Source: Arcuatula senhousia (taxonomy: Eukaryota; Mollusca; Bivalvia; Mytilida; Mytilidae). From it: DNA of 64,000 nucleotides. The notes below the pieces were generated by a model that saw only the letters and a program-made list of their open reading frames with translations, did not search any database and was not told the origin of the DNA. Positions 54,557-63,764 of the stretch are shown here, piece after piece; positions within the stretch are counted from its first letter, which is position 1; every line of letters begins with the position of its first letter. Location: NCBI GenBank assembly GCA_963971305.1, contig OZ020306.1, positions 61,788,686-61,852,685 on the forward strand. The letters are read 5' to 3'. Both the position numbers and the translations under genes were made by a program.

Positions 54557-55246
54557 CTATGAAAGACTCCCTTGCGAAAAGCACTTTCGAATTTCCGAAA
54601 TAGCTTCCTTAAAGTCCTTGGAAAAGCCGAGGTCAAACACAGAAACAAAGACTTCCTGTGATTTGGAACGCACAAGTTCCGGTGCATCCGAATCCGAACG
54701 TCCACTTTGGAAACTGCAAAGGGATTCCGAACTTCGAGTTTTTGCACTAAATGTCGAAGCAGAAGAGGCACGTCTTTTCGATGAGACGACTTGTCCTTTT
54801 GAAAGTGATCGAACTCTGTTATTACGTGACACTGGTGATAAACTAATGTCTAATCGAACATTTTCTGTTTTATCACTATTGTAATTGGAATTGCAAGGAT
54901 TTCCAAAAGAAGATTTCCGACGTTGTCCATTGATTTGTGTAGAAATCCGAGACGGTGACGAGTTATTTATCCGGAAGCTTGGAGATGGTGATTGTGATCC
55001 ATTTTGATTTGACTGTGACTTCCTGCGAGAACGTGTGACGTCATTAAGCTGAGAAGATGGTGATCTTGATCGATGTCCAAAGTTTTCTGAATTCCGACGA
55101 GATGGCGCCACGCTGTTAGCTCTTGGAGATGGTGATCTCGATTGTCTTATTCCTTGCTGGGATAGTTTTCGTGAATTTTCTACATTTCCATTTATATTTT
55201 CCTGACTTATTACAATCCGTGGAATATCCACAATCGGTGCTGACAT
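54557..55246 (-). CDS. Disordered Ser/Arg-rich protein with C-terminal GFSxDFKxA motif, 229 aa (new family, member 2)
   Basis: I do not recognise this protein. Residues 36-112 form three imperfect repeats of about 24 residues, each starting S-R/Q-S-P-S and most ending R-R-N/K-S. RRxS sites at 50-53, 74-77, 109-112 and 158-161 fit basophilic kinases, and SP sites fit proline-directed kinases. SR content recalls splicing-factor tails, but there is no RNA-binding domain. The C-terminus (200-220) reads F-V-S-V-F-D-L-G-F-S-K-D-F-K-E-A ... E-I-R, matching the end of the 38930-39841 protein at most positions. The N-terminus (2-15) is hydrophobic-acidic rather than a signal peptide. Intronless coding region. 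Its 5' end is 1.4 kb from the divergent carboxylesterase gene. Confidence 0.75.
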   Translation of the reverse strand: MSAPIVDIPRIVISQENINGNVENSRKLSQQGIRQSRSPSPRANSVAPSRRNSENFGHRSRSPSSQLNDVTRSRRKSQSNQNGSQSPSPSFRINNSSPSRISTQINGQRRKSSFGNPCNSNYNSDKTENVRLDISLSPVSRNNRVRSLSKGQVVSSKRRASSASTFSAKTRSSESLCSFQSGRSDSDAPELVRSKSQEVFVSVFDLGFSKDFKEAISEIRKCFSQGSLS

Positions 55247-55259
55247 GTTTTTCTAATTT

Positions 55260-56540
55260 TGATTTCTTGCCTTTGAACAATTTATCAGTTTATATAAAGG
55301 TAAAAGTGAATATTGAACACGCAAATAAATAAATAAATAAAATGTGTTAAATCAATGACGTAAGTTTTTCTAAACCATAACGTTTGAAACTGCTGAAAAC
55401 AGCCATAATAAAGCATAATTTACATTATTAATTGGCTTATTTGTTGAAACACGAAATGTTGTTTAAAAGTATTGTGTAATTTGTTGTTTGTCACGCTGTT
55501 TTGATAATCCATTTAAAACGAATGAAGGGAAATTATTTAATTCTGACATCATTAATCCACAAATTATAAAAATACGAACAAGGTGTTCCATAAATGATTT
55601 AAATATATAAAACTGCTATAAACAAAATGATTATTGATTTTATGAAATCTACCGAAAATCTATATAATGACAATGAGACATTCTAAAATATTTACCAGTA
55701 TATTCTAAATATAACTTGATTATGAATGAAATTGAATTTACAGCGAAAACACTGAATTTATATCTCCCACGACCCTAGTTCTATAAATGGTTTTGAGTAT
55801 TTTCAAATTCAAAAAAGTTCCATATACATGACATACATTATAAAATTTATTGAATTTTAATAAATAAAGGGTTTGGCAAAAGGCTTAAATCAAATTTATC
55901 AAACGTACTCAATCAATTTATTAAAATAAACAGTACTGACATTTACTGAATTGAAAAATAGAGGATTCGACAAATGCAAAAATAAAATTGTGCGTTCTTC
56001 AAACTTGGTTAGTCAATGTGTTATAGCTTTGTTTTCAATTTAAACCTTTCTATTTGATGTATGGATTATTTTTTAAAATTATTATTTTTTAAGAGAGGTG
56101 TTTATGCTTTGATTATTTTCCGGACCATATTAGTATCTGGACCATACGCATATGGTCATGACATATGGGTACACTCATATGGTCGGACCGTTCGCCGGTA
56201 TGGTCGGGGCTATAATGAATTGCCGACTATTTGATCAATTTATAAAAACCAAATCAAACCGTTTATTCACAATTAATGACATTAATGAAATATTTATGAA
56301 TACTGTTTTTTTTTTAGGTTTTAGTAATCTATCCTTATGTAAAATTGCTGAGTCCTTACGGGTGTAGTTATTTTGAAGACAGAAAAAAGTTTGTTTTCTA
56401 CCTTTAAATTTTGTAATAAATGTGCTTGTGCGTGTCTGTAAGACAAGTTGCAGTCCGTATGTATGATAGGATGGATGACCTTTGGATGTCACATGGATGT
56501 TTAAAATCAGTGATTAAAATTTATAGTCATTATTTAACAC
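55260..56540. other. Intergenic between divergent genes
   Basis: AT-rich. At 56130-56215 'catatggtc' type phrases repeat four times with inverted versions ('accatacgcatatggtca'), a possible protein-binding cluster or decayed repeat. No coding sequence. Confidence 0.35.
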
Positions 56541-56542
56541 CA

Positions 56543-56553
56543 TATATATATAA
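56543..56553 (+). promoter_or_regulatory. Likely TATA box of the carboxylesterase gene
   Basis: TATATATATAAA, 100 bp before the ATG. A start site about 25-30 bp downstream would leave a 5' UTR of about 75 bp. Confidence 0.45.
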
Positions 56554-56580
56554 ACAAATAGATATAACGTTGTCCTCTAC

Positions 56581-56619
56581 ATGTATACAAATGTAAACAA
56601 ACATGTAAACATTTAATTA
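56581..56619 (+). promoter_or_regulatory. Upstream ATGs, two of them ATG-TAA start-stop codons
   Basis: If transcription starts near 56575, the leader contains ATG at 56581 (short uORF ending TAA at 56616) and two minimal ATGTAA elements at 56591 and 56603. Start-stop elements can hold ribosomes, so they may lower or gate esterase translation. Depends on the unproven start site. Confidence 0.35.
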
Positions 56620-56653
56620 TCTCGAATCTAAACTTTAGCAAGCTAAGTTTATA

Positions 56654-56832
56654 ATGCGGAGGATATATTTGATCGTCTGCCTAATTTTTGCTACCTTTGC
56701 AAATATTGCACGTGCGCAAACATCGCCAATTGTCAATACCAAATATGGTCAACTCAGAGGAACAGTTACAGCCAATGGTGTAAAAGCATTTCTTGGAATT
56801 CCCTACGCAGCACCCCCAGTGGGTACACTAAG
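56654..56832 (+). CDS. Carboxylesterase exon 1 (residues 1-60)
   Basis: Signal peptide, then 'V-x-T-x-Y-G-Q-L-R-G' and 'F-L-G-I-P-Y-A-A-P-P-V-G', the family's first conserved block. Ends within the Arg60 codon (AG|A), donor AAG|gtacct. Confidence 0.88.
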
Positions 56833-59800
56833 GTACCTATATTGCTTAGCTGTAATCACGAGAGTTTAACAAACTTATCTCGAGACGTAAACGTTAAGTT
56901 GTTGAGCAATACCAATGGTATATATGTTTTCTAATAGATTTGCTAATTTTGTAATATAAATTATCGTCGTTACCACAACCATTTACACGTAGATTTGTCC
57001 TACCAGTTATTTGTGATTCTGTTCATAAGTAACCGAATGTGAATAGGCCCGCAACAGAGCCTAGCTTGTTGTAAGAGACTTAAGAACTTTGGATTCTGGC
57101 ATTGAGTTAGTGTTCAGCCCAAAGGGTGATCAGGTGTGAATCCTAGGTGGCTGAATAGGATGACACTGACCCGAGGGGGTTATTCGGTTTATAATACGGA
57201 GAGCCTGACCGCTGACCATAGTTGGTAGCATGCCTACGTGTGTGGATAGTGTCACGCTTGATGCACGTAAAAGATCTCTTTGCGGACCGCCCCTATCAAC
57301 ACCTCCCCTTTTCATGTGGTCTTCAAAATTTACAGTTATGTTTCCCACCCCCACCTCATATTTCTCATCATCATTTCATGTTCATTTTATCATCTAATTC
57401 ATGTTAATCACCTTGATATAACTTATATAAATAAATTTTAGAAAATTATTAGTTGCATTTGCATTGAAAGAAATTTGGGTTTATTTTCTTGTAAACTTTT
57501 TAAAAGTCAAAAGATTTGATTGGATTAACGATAATTTCAACCATGCCTAATATCGTAAAGAAAGTATTTATCGAATCCAGTTAAACCGGATTACAACAAT
57601 GAAGTTTATACATGTATACACTTTGCAGTTGCACGGATGTCACGTGCAATGTGATTGACAGGTGTTAATATTAAAACGCCGAACTAATTAACCGAATTTT
57701 TAATATTTTCATTAAAAACATATTAATTTACTATATTTTCGCGCCGAATATATCAATAAATTTATTTATAAGTATTATTATATTATTCAATGTGCACCAT
57801 GAAAAATTTAGTTTATGGTTCAATAAACCAAAAATAATTATTACAGTTAATTCTTACATTGCAACGGCGTTAAACAGCAACTCACTCACTCACAACTAGC
57901 CTGAAAGTTTACTTGAGTTTAAAAGCTTTCTATTGGGATATGATTCAGAATACTTAAATTCGTGGTTTTCAAGTTTGCAGCATATAGATCAATGTTAAAT
58001 TTCCCTTTTTTTTTTTTTGGGGGGGGGGGGGGTTATCAAATTTCCTGAATCAAAGGCACCCACGAAAACCATAAAAATTGATACCGAAACCACATGACAT
58101 TATTAGGGGACAAAATAAATTAGTTGAATATTAAACTTAATTCTGATGTTATACACGTTTTTGTTTTGCATTCTAAGAGAAATTCAATAATGGAATAAAG
58201 GAATTGATTTGAGGAAAACATCACAAAAACGATAACTGAAAATTCAGAAAAGAAATCAAGCCTTTGTCCACCAACCTAGCTCATCACGCTCAGCATTTTG
58301 ATTAATATAAAGCTACATGTACCTTAACTTTTACAAAAAAACAAAAAACAAAAAACATTAAGAAGGTGACCGGAAAAGGTTTCCGTAGATACTGTATACA
58401 TGAAAAAAAAATGTATTACTAATTGGTATCTTCGACAGATGGAACAATCCAGAAGATCCTAAGCCCTGGAATGGAACATACAGCGCGACTGACCTAAAAC
58501 CTGGATGTCCACAGAAGGGGTGCAAAGACATGAATCCGTCTTTTGTATGTCCGGACAAGGTAATTCGGGACAATTAAATACGTTTATCAAGACAGGACCA
58601 TTGTTATTTTCATTTTCCGAAATGTAATTACTAGTATCGGGGGGTATGGGGTTGTTGTCTGTTCATCTATGAAATTAAGAAATTTATTCAAGTTATTCTT
58701 ACTCGTTTTTTTTTTCCATGTCGCTTAAAAAGTTTTATCAATTTGTTAGTTTTAACATATTTTATTTGCAAAGTTGGTTCAGATTGCAAAAAGGATAGCA
58801 CAAAAGTCAAACAGAGCTTATGAAGTCTTCTCCAATATAAGAAATAGCACAAAATATTTGCATAAACAATAGGCAAGAAAATGGTTCATTGAAAAAAAGA
58901 GGTGCCAATGGGCATTCTAGTGTCAAAAGTCCGAAAAGGCAACGACAAAACCAGTAAACACAAACAAGAACAGATAAAACAAATACAAAAACAAAAATCA
59001 ACACCGCGAACTCAAGTGGTAACTAGAGTGAACTCAGGTGCTCTGGAAGAGTAAGCGGTTCGTGCCTGATATAGCACATCCGTCCAGGTGCCAATTTCAA
59101 ACTCGGTAAAGGAAGACAAAACAGAACCTTTTGACAAACCAGCATCTGCACTCATCTGAGAGATAGAAATCCCGTATTTGTCAATGAGTACATAATGTCT
59201 ACAGTAAAATTTCTTGAGTGTACACAGCAACCGAGGAGCAAATTTATCTTGTGTAAGCAGTAAGCAATTTAAGTGTCAAACAACACGCTCTGCCAAGGAA
59301 ATCGATGTAATTCCAACAAGCTCTAGAGTACCTTTTGTGCAATTGTGATACGTAAACCCCATAAGCTGGAGTGGACGGAACAAACTTTTATAAACAAAGA
59401 CAATGAGGTGGTGAGATCCGAATTACCTTAGCTTTGGTTAAATTTAACCAAAAACAAATCTTTTAGACTTTTAAATCAAATTAAACACTTTGCTGATAGG
59501 AAAGCATGACACTTGCCTTTGCAAACAATCTATTTTTATGCATGTAAGATGTTGGGGTACCCAAGCTAGTTTATTGAATAGGCGTCAAGTTGTTGCATCT
59601 TTAAACAGTGAAATTATCTTGTGTTAAATCCATCATCACAACAATACAAAAAAGAACAGGGGCGGTGTTCATAGAAAACTATTTAAAGCAACGAACAAAT
59701 AAAAAAGGAACCAACCTAATTTCTTTATACGATGAAGTTACATTTCCATAACAATCGACCAAAATCTTCAGATAACCATTATTATTTTGTTCTCTTTTCT

Positions 59801-62800
59801 CATTTTAAAATCGTTTGAAATTTGTCTTATCATCTATTTGACAGACATCCGAAGATTGTTTGTATATGAACATCTGGACGCCTCTAGAAGCTGAACCGAC
59901 CACAACAAGATACTCTGTAATGGTCTACCTACACGGCGGGAATTTCGTACACATGAGTGTGTCGTCGATGTTGTTTGATGGCCAGTATTTATCTAAACTA
60001 GGAAATGTGATTGTCGTCACGATTGACTACAGACTTGGTAAGCTTAATGTAGTTTCAGTTCGCGCCCGGTAAGCTTAGATTGAGGAGTTCGCGCCCGGTA
60101 ACCTTAGATTGAGGAGTTCGCGCCCGGTAACCTTAGATTGAGGAGTTCGCGCCCGGTAAGCTTAGATTGAGAAGTTCGCGACCGGTAAGCTTAGATTGAG
60201 AAGTTCGCGCCCGGTAAGCTTAGATCGAGGAGTTCACGCAAGGTCAGATGAAGATTTGGATAATGTTTCGTATTTATAGTATCGAGTCATATTTTTACCG
60301 AAACCATATTTCGTCAATCCATTTTCCAGAGGCGAGGTTGTTGGATTACTATCAATGCAAGTAACCACAAAGTATGTCACTTGATGACCACTGTTAATGG
60401 ATCAAAATTGAAAACGCTATTTCAGAGATATATTACAAGTTTTAGGGCAACTTTCTTTCACAGTCATTTGCAGTTTCGTTCAATGATTTTTATAGGCAGA
60501 GCTCTATATTTTGCAATTGACTGACTTGGCGGTGTTATCCAAACTAGCCGGAGTTAACCTCGTGTCACATAATATCATATCAGATATATCTTTTAAATAC
60601 TTAAGCCCAGCGAGCAGCTCCTAATGGCCTCGTTGGAGTCGTTTCAAGTTGTCGCTTGTTTATGCGGTCTGTGTCGCGTAAACCTATTTAATTTCTCTTT
60701 ATCTTCTATTCTACATGTTTGTATTAAGCTTACATTTTTGCCGATTTGTTTCTTCATTCATATGAAGCAGACTTCTTACAATCTCTTCTAGACAAAAAAG
60801 GTCGTAGACTAGCTCTCTCTTTCAACCTCACGTTCCGTTATATTGTTGATGTCAATAGTCGATTTGGTGACTTTCTCCATCTCATATATCCCCAGGAGCT
60901 TGAGATAAAGGACACAGCGGATTGTAGGAAGTCTGCTTCATATTTAGATCTACATCTCGAAATTGACTCTCAAGGAAGACTTTCAACAAGGCTCTATGAC
61001 AAACGTGATGACTTCAACTTTCCAATCGTCAACTTTCCCTTCTTGTGTAGCAACATTCCGCCCGCTCCAGCTTATGGAGTTTACGTATCCCAAGTGATTC
61101 GTACTCCAGAGCGTGCGGGACTTACATAGATTTCCTTAGCAGACGTCTGACGCAAAAATTGCTCACATAGGATTATGTTGCTCCTCTGTTGCTGTCTTCA
61201 CTCAAGAAATTTTACGGAATACATCATGCACTTATAGACAAATATGGGATTTCGATCTCTCAGATGAGTGCAGATGTTGGTTTGTCATAGTGTTTTGTTT
61301 TGTCTTCCTTTACCGGATTTGACACGCTGAATGGACTATTGGCAACGCGACGGGTGTGCTATAGCAAGCAGGAACTGCTTACTCTTCCAGAGCACCTGAG
61401 TTCACTCTTGTTTCGACTGGAGTTCGTGTTGTTGATTGATATTCAGTTATTTTGTGTTTCCATGTTTTACATGTTGTCTATGTTTGTCCCGTTCTTTTTG
61501 GTGTTTACTGGTTTTGTCTCTGCCCATTCGGACTTTTGACATTCGAATGTCCTATTGGTACCTCTACTTCTTTGGTTACCTTTTCGTTTGATCCACCGAT
61601 TGTAAATAATCGGTTACTCGCAGCATATACATATAACAAAATACGATGGTGTTTCTTTCCATTGAAACAGGTGCCTTGGGGTTCCTATTGACCAAAGACA
61701 CACCAACTCAAAAGGGTGCCACTGGGAATTATGGGATTCTAGACCAACAACAGGCTCTTAAATGGGTTTCGGAAAACATCAAGAACTTTGGCGGTGACCC
61801 GAATAAGGTGAAATGATTTAAATATTATAATCTGTAGTGAAATTGAGAAAGTATTGAAAAAAGAGTATTTTTATTTCAAAAGGTTTGGAAGAAGCAATGA
61901 AGTGCCTATGAGTCATTTAAATAAGTCTGAAATACTAATACACTGACATAAAAAAACAAGACTGATACCCCCAAGTGAAATTATACCGCAATCAGCAAAG
62001 TCAATTCGAAACTTAAATGAACTCGTATGCTCTGTGAGAGTAAGCAGTTCCTACATTTAATTACACACCCAATAGGCTGTTAAAGATCAAAATAGTGCAG
62101 ATAAATACCGTAATACGAACACTCTATGACGGAACACAACTGTACGTCTGTACGCGTCTGAGAAATGAATTTGAATTTTTGTAACCATTATTAATTCTGT
62201 CAATGGCGCTAGGTTTTTACTTGTTGTTACTTCTCAATGGCACAAACAAAGATGTTATACTTAGGTTTTGTGATCTATTGTGTCAAAGACCAAATACGTT
62301 AGTTTGTCTTTTTATAAACATACATATTTCAAATGCTTTTAAAGCCATCTAATATAATATAGCAAAAAATGCTCAATTCAAACAGCCATTCAAGCAAATA
62401 CGGGATTTCAAATAATTTAAAAGCATTGATATTAAGTGTATCAAATAGAATATGGCAAAAATAAAAATTCAAACAGCAACTCGTACAATTTCGGGAAACT
62501 TATTTTTAAGGACGTTGTTTGTTGGTGAAGATAGAAAGTTTCATTTAGATGTATCATTGTTATTTTTCATGTACAAAACCTGATACTAGTATAACATGTA
62601 TAATGTTTTGTGTGAAAAAATCTTTCTTCTTTTTTTACAGATCACACTATTTGGCCAAAGTGCAGGAGCACAATCTACAGTTATCCACTTAATGAACACC
62701 GAGAGCTCTAAATATTTCCAGAGAGCAATTATGGAGAGTGCTCCGATATCAATTCCATTCAAGAATCGCGAAGAAGAGTTATTTCTAGGGGAGACAATTA

Positions 62801-63633
62801 CTCTTCAACTCGGCTGTCAGCCGAACGATATGGTATGTCTACGATCGAAGACAGCAGACGAAGTAGCCGAAGCACAGAAAACCGTTCGGAATTATCCAAG
62901 CTCTTTAAAGCTACTAGAATTCTTCGAACCGCTTGGTCCGTACGTCGATCACCGTGTAGTCCCTTTCCAGCCATTAGATGCTGTTCGAAGGGGTTATTTT
63001 CAGAAAAAGCCTTTTATAATTGGAAGCACAACCGAAGAGACAAGAATATACGTTTACGAAGCTTGGAATAATTCTTTGACCCCGAATCTTTACGTTGAGG
63101 CCTTATTGGCGACGTTTGGGAAGAGTGTAGTAAAAGTTTTGGAGATGTATCCACCGAATGACCCACTTGACGAGAGAAATGACTTACAAATTGCATCTAC
63201 CGATTTCATTTTTACCTGTTCTACTCGTAACTACACTAGGCTGACACAACAGAAGACCGGAAATGACGCATGGTTATATGTATTCGATCATTTTTTCTCG
63301 TTTAATGGATGGGAGAGATTCACTGAGTGTGACGACCACGTGTGTCATGGTTCAGAAATACCATACGTGTTCCAATCGTTTCGGGACAAATCGACAAACT
63401 TTACGACAACACCCGAAGAAAACACTATGTCGGAACAGTTGATTTATTATTTTACAAATTTTGCTAAAAATGGCGATCCTTCCGTTGGAAATAAAGTTAA
63501 CTTTAATTGGCCAAAATATGAAGCTAAAACAGGCTGGCAAAACATACGATTTAAAACGCCGTCAAATGAACTAAATGTTGCTAACCGTGACAAATATTGT
63601 TCATTTTGGGATTCGATAGGATACAATGCCTAA
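56654..63633 (+). CDS. Secreted type-B carboxylesterase / cholinesterase-like protein, five exons, 540 aa
   Basis: Exons join at 56654-56832, 58439-58559, 59845-60037, 61671-61807 and 62641-63633, all with GT/AG borders and matching phases, giving 540 residues, normal for the family. It should hydrolyse carboxylic esters outside the cell or in the secretory pathway. Signal peptide about 1-22. Oxyanion hole H130-G131-G132, nucleophile S217 in G-Q-S-A-G, acid E342, base H446 in C-H-G-S-E: the triad is complete. G-Q-S-A-G differs from the usual GESAG. N-glycosylation sequons at N71, N353, N407 and N463. The C-terminus has neither GPI signal nor transmembrane segment, so it is probably soluble. 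Substrate unknown; a cholinesterase gorge cannot be claimed. Introns are filled with repeats. Confidence 0.88.
56833..58438. other. Carboxylesterase intron 1
   Basis: Contains an unclassified repeat-like block at about 57000-57425, a SINE-like end at about 57862 ('cggcgttaaacagcaactca'), and a T/G homopolymer run at 58007-58032. No exon. Confidence 0.7.
58439..58559 (+). CDS. Carboxylesterase exon 2 (residues 60-100)
   Basis: Not a long open frame by itself. Continues R-W-N-N-P, then W-N-G-T-Y-S-A-T-D (N71 sequon), and 'P-G-C-P-Q', the conserved cysteine block. Acceptor 'ttcgacag', donor AAG|gtaatt, phase 0 at the end. Confidence 0.85.
58893..59390 (-). pseudogene. YIDD-type retroelement copy in intron 2 (copy 10)
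   Basis: Tail and thumb region on the minus strand ('K-K-F-Y-C-R-H-Y', 'S-Q-M-S-A-D-A-G-L' readable at 59012-59230), ending at 'aaccccataagctggagtgga'. 5'-truncated. Confidence 0.72.
59845..60037 (+). CDS. Carboxylesterase exon 3 (residues 101-165)
   Basis: Opens T-S-E-D-C-L-Y-M-N-I-W (the SEDCLYLN signature), contains V-M-V-Y-L-H-G-G-N-F with the oxyanion-hole glycines, and ends I-D-Y-R-L-G. Acceptor 'atttgacag', donor TTG|gtaagc. Confidence 0.88.
60060..60240 (+). repeat. 29-bp minisatellite, six units, each with a splice-donor-like GGTAAG/GGTAAC
   Basis: 'ggtaa' recurs at 60068, 60097, 60126, 60155, 60184 and 60213, exactly 29 bp apart; each unit is 'gttcgcgcccggtaagctta' plus 'gattgagga'. 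It starts 30 bp after the true exon 3 donor (TTGgtaagctta), whose sequence resembles the unit. Confidence 0.9.
60600..60720 (+). repeat. Dispersed repeat, family D fragment (intron 3)
   Basis: 'agcagctcctaatggcctcg' and 'ggtctgtgtcgcgtaaacct' match the family core. Confidence 0.5.
60725..61575 (+). pseudogene. YIDD-type retroelement, longest plus-strand copy (copy 11)
   Basis: In intron 3. From 'tttgtttcttcattcatatg' the frame reads F-L-H-S-Y-E-A-D-F-L ... F-R-Y-I-V-D-V. The catalytic box is Y-I-V-D instead of Y-I-D-D, so the polymerase would be dead. Then L-E-I-K-D, S-A-S-Y-L-D-L, D-K-R-D-D-F-N, I-P-P-A-P-A-Y-G-V-Y. A frameshift near 61120 and the full 3' tail (61290-61575) follow. Confidence 0.78.
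61671..61807 (+). CDS. Carboxylesterase exon 4 (residues 165-210)
   Basis: A-L-G-F-L, then G-N-Y-G-I-L-D-Q-Q-Q-A-L-K-W-V and N-F-G-G-D-P, the conserved run before the nucleophile elbow. Acceptor 'attgaaacag', donor AAG|gtgaaa. Confidence 0.86.
61808..62640. other. Carboxylesterase intron 4
   Basis: AT-rich. Contains a weak match to the retroelement tail near 61890-62070 ('gaagcaatgaagtgcctatg', 'gtgagagtaagcagttcct'). Ends in a T-rich tract and 'tttacag'. Confidence 0.6.
62641..63633 (+). CDS. Carboxylesterase exon 5 (residues 211-540)
   Basis: Starts I-T-L-F-G-Q-S-A-G-A at the acceptor 'ttttttacag'; the ATG at 62596 is intronic and not the start. Holds the nucleophile S217, acid E342 (S-T-T-E-E-T), and base H446 (V-C-H-G-S-E-I-P-Y-V-F), and ends at TAA after G-Y-N-A. 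Confidence 0.9.
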   Translation: MTLFGQSAGAQSTVIHLMNTESSKYFQRAIMESAPISIPFKNREEELFLGETITLQLGCQPNDMVCLRSKTADEVAEAQKTVRNYPSSLKLLEFFEPLGPYVDHRVVPFQPLDAVRRGYFQKKPFIIGSTTEETRIYVYEAWNNSLTPNLYVEALLATFGKSVVKVLEMYPPNDPLDERNDLQIASTDFIFTCSTRNYTRLTQQKTGNDAWLYVFDHFFSFNGWERFTECDDHVCHGSEIPYVFQSFRDKSTNFTTTPEENTMSEQLIYYFTNFAKNGDPSVGNKVNFNWPKYEAKTGWQNIRFKTPSNELNVANRDKYCSFWDSIGYNA

Positions 63634-63764
63634 GTAAGGGATATTTTTGTGATTCTTCATCTTACCTCGTGGTATGACTTTTTTAAAACATTTTTTTTCA
63701 TATATTATATTATATTATATTATTATTCATATATTATACTTGAAGAACTCGTTTTTGAAAAGCC

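Noticed and set aside
57130..57354. tRNA-like head of a SINE in esterase intron 1
   Set aside because: 'caggtgtgaatcctagg' resembles a B box, but no matching A box or clover-leaf could be drawn.
62596..62640. ATG at 62596 as the start of a separate esterase gene
   Set aside because: The 15 codons before I-T-L-F are intron sequence ending in a polypyrimidine tract and 'acag'; upstream exons join in phase.
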